Assembly (NCBI GenBank): GCA_025084515.1
Contig: JAJAGP010000428.1
Span: 319,135-383,134 of the forward strand
Reading direction: 5' to 3'
DNA: 64,000 bases
Origin: Ancistrus triradiatus
Lineage: Eukaryota; Chordata; Actinopteri; Siluriformes; Loricariidae
Made by a program: the position numbers and the translations under genes. Position 1 is the stretch's first letter, and each line of letters opens with the position of its first letter. Under the pieces are notes generated by a model that was not told the origin of the DNA, made no database searches, and saw nothing but the letters and a program-made list of their open reading frames with translations. Shown in pieces: positions 55,552 to 64,000 of this stretch.

Positions 55552-57034
55552 AAAAATATATATATAAAAATATATAAAATACGTTAAAATCATGAGCTCT
55601 TGAACATGGCACCAGGACATGTCTTTAAAGTTTGAAAAGGACGTACACATGAAGCTTTCGTTTCTCCTGGAAGCGTCACAGGTAAGCTGTAAGGTCTCAT
55701 ACAGTTTTTAGATGTGTATCATATCTATGGTTTTAGCACGATGGTCAAGCACTGAAACAGAATTCTTTAAAAAATGTTGGGACAGGAGCAGTTCGAGTGC
55801 CATGGTACCACTGTACGAGCGAAGCCTTGCGACAACCTGCTGAAAGAAAAGATAATTGCAGTCTTGAATGGCAGACAGAGGTATCGTAAATCATGGGAAA
55901 ACAACAGTAGAACTCAGGGATATGTTTAATAGTAAAAGTGAGAGCATTTCCACATGCACAATGCGAAGGGAACTCAAGGGATTGGGACTTAACAGCTGTG
56001 TAGCCTTAAGAAAACCACTAGTCAGTGAGGCTAACCGGCAAAAATTTGCTAGGGAGCATGAAGATTGGACTCTGGTGCAATGGAAGGTCTGATGAGTCCA
56101 GATTTACCCTGTTTCAGAGTGATAGGCACATCAGGGTAAGAAGAGAGGCCAGTGAAGTGATGCTCCCATCATGCCTGGTGCCTACCGTACAAGCCTGTGG
56201 GGGGCGGTACTATGATCTGGGGTTGCTGCAGTTGGTTAGGTCTAGGTTCAGCAACGTTATGTGCCCAAAGAATGAGGTCAGCTGACTACCTGAATATACT
56301 GAATGACCAGGTTATTCCATCAATGGATTTTTTCTTCCCTAATGGCACGGGATATTCCAAGATGACAATGCCAGGATTCATCGGGCTCAGATTGTGAAAA
56401 ATTGGTTCAGAGAGCATGAGACATCATTTTCACACATGGATTGGCCACCACAGAGTTCAGACCTGAACCCCATTGAGAATCTTTGGGATATGCTGGAGAA
56501 GACTTTAGGCAGTGGTCCAAATCTCCCATCATCAATACAAGCTCTTGGGGGAGAAATAAATGTTGTGACATTGCAGAAGCTTGTGAAAACGAAGCCACAG
56601 CGAATGCGTGTCATAATCAAACCTAAAGGTTAATCAAAGCTAAAGCTTTTTTTTTGGGCCAGGCAGTGTATATTTGTAGAGAATTCTACTAAGTGTTTTC
56701 ATATTGTACTGTAATGTTGTGAAACTGAACATATTGTAGACATTGAGCAGTGCATACCTGTATGTACATTTGCAAGCTTCTCTCATAAAAAGCTTCACTT
56801 GTAAATCAACCAGTAAATCAGAATAGTCTACTACAGAAGCTCTCGTTTTAGAATAAGTTAACCTGACATTCAGAAATAGACATATTTACCGCTTACGTGG
56901 CCTTTGCTACTTTCGTGCGCTTCATCCTTTTCCTTCTCATGAGCGTGACCTGAGGCCTTTTCAAACCCGCGATCAGCAGCAGCAATCTGGGTCGAGACTT
57001 GGTTAGCCAGCTCCTCAGTAGCGCCCCCTTAGGA
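54952..57034 (-). CDS. Candidate two-exon 3' end of an unidentified gene
   Basis: Two minus-strand segments fit together. The first (about 57034 to 56890) reads EELANQVSTQIAAADRGFEK, then ASGHAHEKEKDEAHESSKGH, and ends at a GGTAAAT donor leaving one base. The second (55184 to 54952) starts after TTTTTTTCCAG with two bases, completing Glu. It continues LAVICHISLEALTHGTALSA and VQMEIAEDTEELPYRPVPSQ to a TAA stop (54952-54954). The frame is open for 76 codons. The phase match, acceptor and donor support real exons, but I recognise no family and have no upstream exon. The acceptor of the first segment (near 57034) is poor. The intron contains a Tc1-E remnant. Chance open frames remain possible. 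Confidence 0.3.
55453..55578. repeat. TA/TG/CA simple-sequence region
   Basis: A mixed array of TATG, TGTA, CACA and TA repeats capable of forming local hairpins. Confidence 0.85.
55740..56670 (+). mobile_element. Tc1-like transposon remnant (lineage E)
   Basis: The plus strand has a frame with VNHGKTTVELRDMFNSKSES and AREHEDWTLVQWKV. Then, out of frame, come SDESRFTLFQSDRHIRVRRE, a GGGTMIWGC block and QSSDLNPIENLWDMLEKTLG (catalytic end). Several frameshifts and a stop after WKV break it. The right end GGGCCAGGCAGTG is present; the left end was not found. Confidence 0.75.
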
Positions 57035-57129
57035 AACCTTGAACAGATAACCTGTTAAGTCTACAATGTGGTCAGGTGCAAGATGTGTTTTTGTAATTTT
57101 TTAAGGTATATGTAGTGATTTGAATTCAT

Positions 57130-57572
57130 GTTTGCTGGATCAAACTCTTTTGAATCACCAGAGGGCAGTAACTCTCTTCCTCCTCCGGTTATCTGGGGAC
57201 GAAGTGCTTCCAACGACTTTCCTGCTTAGACTCAGGATCCTGGAGTGACTGTGTATCGGGCTACTTAATGCCGATGTGCATATTTTACATTTTATTTGAA
57301 CTATGACTCCGTGTCTTATTAGTTTAGATAAATTAGTTTCATTCTTAGATTTATCATCTAAGTCACCCAAGGAGGTTGAGTCCCTTTCTGAGCTTTGGTC
57401 CTCCCAAGGTTTCTTCCTTATAATGCTTAGGGAGTTTTTCCTTGTCACTGTTGCCCTAGGCTTGCTCAATTTGGGATTGGCCGTAGTTATTAGGAGATAA
57501 TCTAAACTTGTAAAGTTTCTTTGAGACAATGCTCCATTGTAAAAAGTGCTATATAAATAAATCTGACTTAAA
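57130..57572 (+). repeat. LINE-tail-like repeat (Rep5)
   Basis: It contains CCCAAGGTTTCTTCCTTATA, TTTTTCCTTGTCACTGTTGC, TGCTCAATTTGGGATTGG, TGAGACAATGCTCCATTGTA and AAAAGTGCTATATAAATAAA. It ends with an 'aaatctgactta' tail. A 153-codon open frame on the opposite strand is a by-product of this repeat. Confidence 0.6.
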
Positions 57573-58540
57573 TCTGCAGACTGTCCAAACAAATACTTCT
57601 TTTCTCGAAAACACAATGATCATACTGCAGGGTCTGACAGAATGATAGCGTAGATGAATGCTTTGTGCTGATTGGTTGGATGTTGGTGGTCCACGTTGTT
57701 TGGTTTTCTCCTACACGCAGAACTTGAGACAGCAAACGCACAACTTTTTGCTTTTTGTTAGGATATCTTAGCGAAAAAAGGTTTTTGGCTTTATAGTAAC
57801 TGATCCCAGCTTTAATCTGTATTTGGACAGGTCATGTGGGTTTGGTGATGAACTTCATGAGAACAATGCAGCTAACTTAATACTATACATAACCATTTTG
57901 GTAGATTTCTAATGGGATCTGCTCAATTTGTATGCCGATTGCCTTGTTAAAGGTGATTTGTTTACCTTAGGTACACCTTAAATGGGGGTTTCAAGCACCT
58001 AAAGTAGCATAGTGCCAAATAAAATGTGTATGTCAAGTAAGATATAACTACTCTGTTAACCTGCTCTAGCAATTTATTGCACAGTAATTCAGACCTCAGT
58101 AGGTGTCACATTTCACTGGCGATGACAGAATCTTGTTAAGATCTAGTTTAGCAGTTTGTAGTCATAGATTGGAAGTAGAGTGCTGCCAGGGCTCTGGAAG
58201 TTCCAGGCATGACATGGGTTTATTGGTAACACTGTCACTGTGCAGTGTTTGTGTACTCAGCCCCTGTAATATAAAAGGTTTGTTGGTATCACTTCTGCTG
58301 TGCATTAGTGTTCATGCAATTGGTGCAGTCTGTGTGCGTTTGCCTCTGTTACTTAAAACATAGATTGTGGTATTATTAATCATATTTAATTAAGTCAGGG
58401 AATCAGTAATCAATAGTGCTTCTATAACCACTGGATGTAACATGTTTCTCAGAGACTAAACACATTTGACATCATTTCATCGGATGTGGTTGGTACTGCT
58501 GTAAGAAAGTACATACAGTTTTATGTGGAGGTGAGGTTGT
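57573..58540. other. Stretch without recognised gene
   Basis: Two related units start at 58217 (GGTTTATTGGTAACACTGTC) and 58277 (GGTTTGTTGGTATCACTTCT), suggesting a small tandem duplication. Nothing else is recognised. Confidence 0.4.
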
Positions 58541-58544
58541 GCAC

Positions 58545-58690
58545 CCCTGGTCATTTAGTCAGTACTCTTACAACTCATAAAGTCTTAAAATGTACAAAGC
58601 AATTGTGAGTTAAGTGGCAGCTTGGCAGTTTTGGGGGTTTGAACCCTAGATTGTCTGGTATATGGTCTAATACCTTGACCACCATTGATA
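58545..58690 (+). repeat. Rep1 SINE, degenerate
   Basis: It contains 'gtcatttagtcagtactcttac', 'aattgtgagttaag', TTGGCAGTTTTGGGGGTTTG and a 'ttgaccacca' end, a decayed Rep1 copy. A second core fragment, GCGTTTAGCAGACACCCTTA, lies at 58897-58930. Confidence 0.5.
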
Positions 58691-58930
58691 ACAGATTTTC
58701 TTTTAAGGGAACGAAATTAAAGTTTGTCAAATTTGAATGCGTGATTCTTATTAGTAAGGTCCCAGAACTTAATTTCTAGTTCCTTGTTTAATATGTGTAC
58801 AATCTATTCCTTTTGATCTTTAAATGAGTTTTCCTGGCTAGAATTAATTTCACGCCATTGACCCCTTAACCAAATTCATTTGATTATCTTTACAGCGTTT
58901 AGCAGACACCCTTATCCAGAGCGACTTAAC

Positions 58931-59600
58931 AGAGGTGCTTTGTATTCTACTTGCTAGACCTTACCGCATGCTAGTACAAATAAGCAACAGACCAAGAACA
59001 CAATCCAACTAAATCCTGTTAGGATTTGATGTAGGTAAATTTACAAACAAAGACTAACACTGTCTTAAAATACTTTTATTAAATAGGCAAGTTTCGACCT
59101 TCAATTAAGTGCTGAGTGATGAAGTGGGTCTTTAGTAACTGTTTGAAGACAGCATGAGATGCTAGCCAAGAGATGCTAGGTGTTATGCTAGGCATATGTA
59201 GAAAATGTAGTTGAGACGTAGAGGAAGCTTACACAAGGAAGCTTGCTTCAGACTTCTAGACTTGTTAAGTAATCTAAATATATTTGCTTATGTCATTTTT
59301 TATATTCTATGACACATGGTTATTTACATATACTGAATAGCTAAACACAGTACTATAGTAGCAGATGGTTTCAAGCTGGAATCATGCTATTCCTTAGCAC
59401 ATACTGTAGTTTGATATCGATGTTTGGTGTCAGGAAAGGTGTAATTCAAAATTTGAAAGCAGAATTGTATGTTAGAATGTATTAAGATTATAATGCAGGT
59501 CTCAGTTGTTTAGATGGGTTTTTTTGTCAGTACAGAGTTTCTTTATGATAATGTAAAGCATTACAAGCAATAGAAGCTGTATTCATAATACTGAACTGCA
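58931..59600. other. Stretch without recognised feature
   Basis: No coding frame or repeat family is recognised here. Confidence 0.4.
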
Positions 59601-59850
59601 TGCTATAGTCGCCTTACAGCTCTGAGATCCCCAGTTCAACTCCGCCTGTGTGGAGTTTGCATGTTCTCCCCGTGTCAGCATGGGTGGGGTGGGGTAGGTT
59701 TACTCTGGTTTCCTCCCACATTCCACAGACATGCATTGGGTTGACTGGTCACTCTAAACTGGGCCATGACTAGTGTGTTGATTTAACCTTGTGTCTGTCA
59801 TGAATATAGCCATTGATGCTGATGCAATGTTAAATAAAACTAATAAACAA
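59600..59850 (+). repeat. Rep2 SINE copy
   Basis: It contains 'agctctgagatccccagttcaactcc', TGTGTGGAGTTTGCATGTTC and CATTCCACAGACATGCATTG. It ends in TTAAATAAAACTAATAAAC, 8 bp before the next Rep2 copy. Confidence 0.7.
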
Positions 59851-59857
59851 ACTAAGC

Positions 59858-60172
59858 TAGCAGCACGGTGGTGCAGTGCTTAGCACTGTCGCCACACAGC
59901 TCCGAGATCCCTGGTTCGATCCCGGGCTCCACCTGCATGGAATTTGCATGTTCTCCCTGTGTTCATGTGGGTTTTCTCCATTTACTCCGGTTTCCTCCCA
60001 CATTCCAAAGACATGTTTGTTAGGTTAATTGGTGTTTCCAAAATTGCCCATGAGTGTGTGCCCTATGATGGATTGGCGCCCTGTCTAGGGTTGTTCCTGC
60101 CTTGCTAGGCTTCGGCTCTCCTGCGATCCTGACTAGGATTAGCGGATAAGAAAATGAATGAATGAAACAAAC
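59858..60172 (+). repeat. Rep2 SINE copy, near full length
   Basis: The best copy of the family in the window: head GCAGCACGGTGGTGCAGTGC, 'cgagatccctggttcgatcc' (B box), GTTCTCCCTGTGTTCATG, ATTGGCGCCCTGTCTAGGGT and the tail GGATAAGAAAATGAATGAAT. It follows another Rep2 copy head to tail. Confidence 0.8.
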
Positions 60173-62200
60173 TAAGCATGCTATAGTAAGGCAAAATGTT
60201 TATCAATACAGAAAAGAATACAACCTCCATAGTAAACACACTTAAATATATTTTTAAGGCATTACGTTTAAAATGTATTGGGAGGAAGAAAAAAAAAGGT
60301 TCACCATTCCAAGTGATCCCATAGTTTTTGTAAGGTCTTGGAATTTGTTAATGGTCAACTGACATGTTCAGAAATGTAATATTTTGAGTAAAAGTTTCAG
60401 AAAGTGTTTCTTTGCATTTAGAAAATCAACAAAATCATTTGACCAGCGACGCAAACTATTGCACAAGACCGTAGATCAGTCATTTACATTCTGCTAAGTG
60501 GATAATAGTTTAGTTATTTGTAACACACATGCCTTGCATTGTGACATTGTAAACAGAAAAGTGACATATTAACCATTTTTTCCTTTCTTATTAACGATCG
60601 TTTCTCCGTATTTCTTTACAGTCAATTTATATACAAAAAGAAAACCCTAATCAATATATTAATAGATAGATGAATTAATGGTGGACTAATATTCTAGCCC
60701 AACACAATGGGGACTTGAGTTTGAGTCCCAGTGGTGCCTTCCTGCTTGGTCAGGTGTAGCATCCAGACATGACTGGCAGTGTCTGAGTGAGAGGAGGCTG
60801 ATTTCATCCTCTGGCACTGCAACAGCAACTACTGCCAGCCCTGTGCTGGACTGTGTCCTGTCCGGAACACACTTAACAAGCCACCTGAATATTGTGCTCT
60901 ATGGCTGGTTGCACAGGAGCCTGAGTGACCCTGACCATGAAAAGAAGGGTTCAAATATGATACAGTCCTGAACTCACTGAACCATCATAACAAGAATGTT
61001 AACCTGTAGAACAGCAGCACCTTCAGATCCCATAGCACATTATGTTTACTAGCCAATGAAGGTTTTGTATAATCACCCAATTTATACCACCAAATCCTGA
61101 CTGCTGAGCACGATGGAAAATATCACCTTCAATTGTTCAGCTTGTCATACACACACCAGCCAGCCAGAGAGAGATCTAGCAACGTTTAGACGTGCTCGGG
61201 ACTTTCTGGAGCCATTGTTGTGCCCCGACATGGTTGATGCTAAATGTTCAGTGTTTATCAGAGCTGTTTTTCTTATTTTTAACCATAACAGTTTTATAGC
61301 AAATAGTGGATCATGGGAATTTCTCTCCGTGATGAGTAAACATCAACGGACTATGCTGCATTTTAGCCATATTTTCAACAATGAATTCTGTCAGGTATCA
61401 ATAATACGAGATCATATGAGTAATACTTCCTCTTGAAGCCATCTAGATTTGTCAGCAGTTCAAGAATTCCAAGTCAGCATTTATTAGGATCTCCTCATTG
61501 GGAATAAAATCCAGTATCTCATAATGATTGCCATTCCAGCTGTTTTTCACAACTTGATTACTACCTGAAATCTCTTCTCTCAGTTGAGCCAAGTACCTTT
61601 TTCAGTATTATTCCTACTTGCTCTTGCAGTTACTAGCAAAATTTAGACCTGTACAGTCTTGAAATAAACCATTAGCTTCCTCTGGACTCTAGACAAAGCT
61701 ATAATGTGTAAAATCCATATGCAGATAATGAACTAGTTTTGGCAGTAATTAGCAGTCATATACTGCAGGTTGAATAAACCCATTTCTCTGTAAACAGCTG
61801 TTCAAGGTTGTCACATTAATAATCATGAACTCCAAATCACTCCATCAGGTCAAACCTATTTTCAATCCAAAATCCCATTTCACTCCTTGTAGATGCTAAT
61901 AATGGCAATTCTCTCTCTTGTTTAATTAACGCACACCAACATATCGAAAATGAAAACCAATCCTTACCAATTGACCCCACACATTTGTTGTTAGCTTATG
62001 CCCCCGGTGTCACTGTTAAGCCACATATGTTATCCTATTGCAGTTTTTTTTACTCTCTCACTAGAAAGTTCACACAGGATGGGAAAAACAAATCTGCTGC
62101 ATAATAGGAGGCCATGAACTCATGGGATAGAGCAGGAGGGGGGTGTAGGTGAGCATTTTAAAACAGGAGGGTCCACTCAGCACTTCTCCCTGTCTGTGAC
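60173..62200. other. Stretch with scattered repeat pieces, no gene
   Basis: A tRNA-like repeat (Rep6-like) spans about 60680-60960. A 107-codon open frame at 61113-61436 has no recognisable homology or splice context. The remainder is unassigned AT-rich sequence. Confidence 0.4.
60680..60960 (+). repeat. Rep6-like tRNA-derived repeat
   Basis: It contains GGACTTGAGTTTGAGTCCCA (B-box-like), 'gtagcatccagacatgactgg' and 'gtgctggactgtgtcctgtcc'. The assignment is by style only. Confidence 0.4.
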
Positions 62201-62223
62201 AGCGAATGATCCTAGCTTCTCTA

Positions 62224-62281
62224 CCAATCAGGACGCTCTCCCTGCCTGTTTCTATGACATCCAACATGGCACAGATATAAA
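62224..62281 (+). promoter_or_regulatory. Candidate core promoter (CCAAT and TATA box) directed right
   Basis: CCAAT at 62224-62228 lies about 50 bp upstream of ATATAAAAC at 62274-62282, the spacing seen in TATA-type vertebrate promoters. A start would fall near 62305-62315, followed by 'gtcagccaaagtgctggctcc'. No downstream coding exon was identified inside the window. Confidence 0.35.
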
Positions 62282-62774
62282 ACGTTCACCTGTTTAGACA
62301 GTGCAGAGAGGGTCAGCCAAAGTGCTGGCTCCAGCACAGGAAAAACAAACTTATAAACATGCAAATAAAAATGGTAATAAATAAATAGCAGTGGCATAGT
62401 AAACCTTTATTATGCACAGTCTTATGCAAATGTTCGGGCGTTTGAAAATGGATGCCAAAAGCGGGGTGCTTGAAGTCAGAGACCTTCTAGTGAAAATGCT
62501 TGCATTTTGTATTTTCTACTATTTGACTAGTATTTGGTATGTTCCCCTAACCACTTGAGGACAAAGTCCAGTATCACAAGATGCTATATGGAATGAGTCA
62601 AATCATACTGATAATGCTGTCATCACAGCAAAAGGGGGAACATACCAAATACCAATATTCTGATGAAAATGAGTTTTTTTCAAACATTCAACTTTTCACT
62701 CAAGTTGTTATACTGATTATAGGATTAATAGTTAAAATATTATATTTAGAATATATTTCATATTTATTTTGAAA

Positions 62775-62950
62775 ACCCTGATTTGTCCTGGCCTGCATCC
62801 ATCCCCAATAAACACAGGGCATTGCAACACCAGGGATGATCCAGTGACCCTCCACTTCCTAAGACACAGCCAATCATGTCTGCATGGGCACTAGAACCCA
62901 GGTCCCTGTGGTGGTGGTGGTGGGCTTGCATACTGGACTGCTGAGAATTG
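62775..62950 (+). repeat. tRNA-like repeat (Rep6)
   Basis: It contains 'cctgcatccatccccaataaac', ATGTCTGCATGGGCACTAGA and ACCCAGGTCCCTGTGGTGGT. It includes a short (GGT)n run at about 62908-62921. Confidence 0.45.
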
Positions 62951-63241
62951 AGTTTACTTTTTCACTCAATTGCTTTTTAGAGTTCTCAGTATTAACTAGC
63001 TTAACTTGTCAGTAAGTTAAACTAGTTAACAACAAAACATTTCTCTACATGTGCCACTGGATTTAACTTTCTATTTACATAGGAAATGCAATGGTAATTG
63101 CATGAGTTTTCTAATTGGCATTTCAATTAGAATAAAGTCCGTATAGTGCCATAATTATATATTGCTTGAAGGTAAATATTGAAGAATTGCAGATGTATCT
63201 TGATGCATGCTCAATGATCCAGGTAAGAAAATTCAAGAAGT

Positions 63242-63379
63242 CATTAACGACAATGGCCACGTGTGCCATTCACACAGGATTGGGGAAGGGCTGCGACACC
63301 TCTCACCATCTTACAACGGAGCCATCGCAGCCCTTCCCCAATCCTGTGTGAATGGCACACGTGGCCATTGTCGTTAATG
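63242..63379. repeat. Perfect 55-bp inverted repeat with 28-nt loop
   Basis: Arm 63242-63296 pairs without mismatch with 63325-63379, leaving a 28-nt loop. The arm begins CATTAACGACAATGGCCACG. Either strand of transcript would fold into a long hairpin. Confidence 0.95.
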
Positions 63380-63494
63380 GCTATGGCAATCTGCATATTA
63401 AACTGATCACCGGTCCCATTGTTATGCAATGGTGCTGGTACCAGTTGTTATGCAAAGGTGCTGTATATAAGATTGGGGAAGTTTTCCAACTGCT

Positions 63495-63536
63495 GAGACT
63501 GAAGAAGTCACTTAGATGAGTGACGAAACGTTTCTC
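63495..63536 (+). ncRNA. Hammerhead-ribozyme-like core
   Basis: The order is stem I strand GAGA (63495-63498), CTGAAGA (63499-63505) and stem II GTCACT/AGTGAC (63507-63512 with 63519-63524, six base pairs). Then come GAAA (63525-63528), the palindrome ACGT (63528-63531), one unpaired T and stem I strand TCTC (63533-63536). This is a minimal type I layout with a two-base-pair stem III. One extra A (63506) lies between CTGAAGA and stem II, so activity is uncertain. Confidence 0.5.
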
Positions 63537-63714
63537 CAACAAAATATATGTCCAGATGAACAGATTCAACTTCTTGGAATTGCAGATGTAGTTGCAGTAG
63601 TTTAGCTGTAGGGGGTGGTGTAACATTACTGCAGGTATAGTCAAACCAGAGGGATGCTCAAACGCTGTGGGTCTCCCATCTGCAGCACTCGTATGGGGTT
63701 TACTACAGGAGACT

Positions 63715-63783
63715 GCAGAGAGAGACCGAGAGAGAGAGGGAAATAAAGAAAGAGAGAGAATGGGAGGGGAGGAGAGCGAGGGA

Positions 63784-63841
<58 letters not shown>
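63715..63841 (+). repeat. GA-rich polypurine tract with (AG)n
   Basis: About 125 bases of purine-rich sequence ending in a pure (AG)n run at 63787-63841. Long mirror-symmetric purine tracts can form triplex DNA. Open frames across it are low-complexity artefacts. Confidence 0.9.
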
Positions 63842-63843
<2 letters not shown>

Positions 63844-64000
63844 CATGGGGGACCTTGGCACTGCATTGCAGATTGTTAAACAGCATCTGAGGAACAGAAT
63901 GCAGGACGTGCAAGGATTCACTATGGGTTTCCCTGACATTTAGGGTGACTAGACTTCATAGTTTGATATGGAACAGGGGGTTCAGAAGGGTAATACAAGC

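Larger units (their letters stand above)
63198..63576 (+). mobile_element. Penelope-like (PLE) non-autonomous insertion
   Basis: 379 bp between the 14-bp duplications, with no coding capacity. It holds a perfect 55-bp inverted repeat (63242-63296 and 63325-63379) and a hammerhead-type core (63495-63536). Hammerhead motifs are an established feature of Penelope-like retroelement termini in animals. Assignment to this class is an inference from that motif and the target duplication. Confidence 0.5.
63184..63590. repeat. 14-bp direct repeat flanking a 379-bp insertion
   Basis: GAATTGCAGATGTA occurs exactly at 63184-63197 and 63577-63590. The intervening 63198-63576 carries the hairpin and the hammerhead-like core. 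The 14-bp exact duplication fits a target-site duplication. Confidence 0.65.

Noticed and set aside
57155..57616. 153-codon minus-strand frame
   Set aside because: It is the opposite strand of a Rep5 LINE-tail-like repeat, whose blocks recur at 25880-26305 without such a frame.
59858..59930. Possible tRNA gene (A and B box-like head)
   Set aside because: The same head begins many Rep2 copies with a constant non-tRNA body, so it is a SINE promoter and not a tRNA gene.
61113..61436. 107-codon plus-strand frame
   Set aside because: No homology recognised, no acceptor or donor in phase, and composition unlike the PEX6 and COMMD2 exons.
63381..63939. Minus-strand frames rich in Ser/Leu
   Set aside because: Low-complexity translation of the GA tract.

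Overview
This window is teleost-type nuclear DNA. Its genes are split by GT-AG introns, and the space between and within them is packed with fish-style DNA transposons (at least six Tc1/mariner lineages, nearly all broken), tRNA-like SINE copies and microsatellites. I see no plasmid, phage or bacterial operon and no CRISPR array. The species cannot be named from the sequence; the repeat repertoire suits a ray-finned fish, perhaps an otophysan.

Four gene loci can be supported. On the minus strand lie the first coding exon of WWTR1/TAZ (13743-14167, remaining exons beyond the left edge) and all five exons of COMMD2 (27048 down to 20286, 199 residues). Also on the minus strand are remnants that match ANKUB1 (29470-30374), one exon carrying a frameshift. 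WWTR1-COMMD2-ANKUB1 in the same orientation is the order known from human 3q25. On the plus strand PEX6 is complete (32943-50942, 17 exons, 1080 residues), with all junctions GT-AG and all phases compatible. From 50983 to the right edge the window is mostly repeats. The exceptions are a weak two-exon candidate on the minus strand (54952-57034) and a TATA/CCAAT promoter-like block near 62224-62281 pointing right.

Layout: 1-13742 is WWTR1 intron 1. 14168-20285 is WWTR1 upstream sequence plus Tc1 copies. 20286-27048 is COMMD2, with a Tc1 copy in its last intron. 27049-32942 holds SINEs, the ANKUB1 relic and the PEX6 promoter with an NRF1-type palindrome. 32943-50942 is PEX6, whose introns host at least eight transposon copies. 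50983-64000 holds nested transposons, LINE-tail and SINE copies, a 379-bp Penelope-like insertion with a perfect 55-bp hairpin and a hammerhead-like core, and a GA polypurine tract.

Functionally, WWTR1 is a Hippo-pathway transcriptional coactivator, COMMD2 an endosomal/COMMD-complex subunit and PEX6 a peroxisomal AAA+ ATPase. They are neighbours by inherited gene order and do not form a pathway. The points most worth a second look are the hairpin plus hammerhead insertion (63198-63576), the decayed ANKUB1 exons, the PEX6 D1 Walker A change, the copied Tc1-plus-flank block at 15167-15768, and the PEX6 stop codon lying 40 bp from a transposon.
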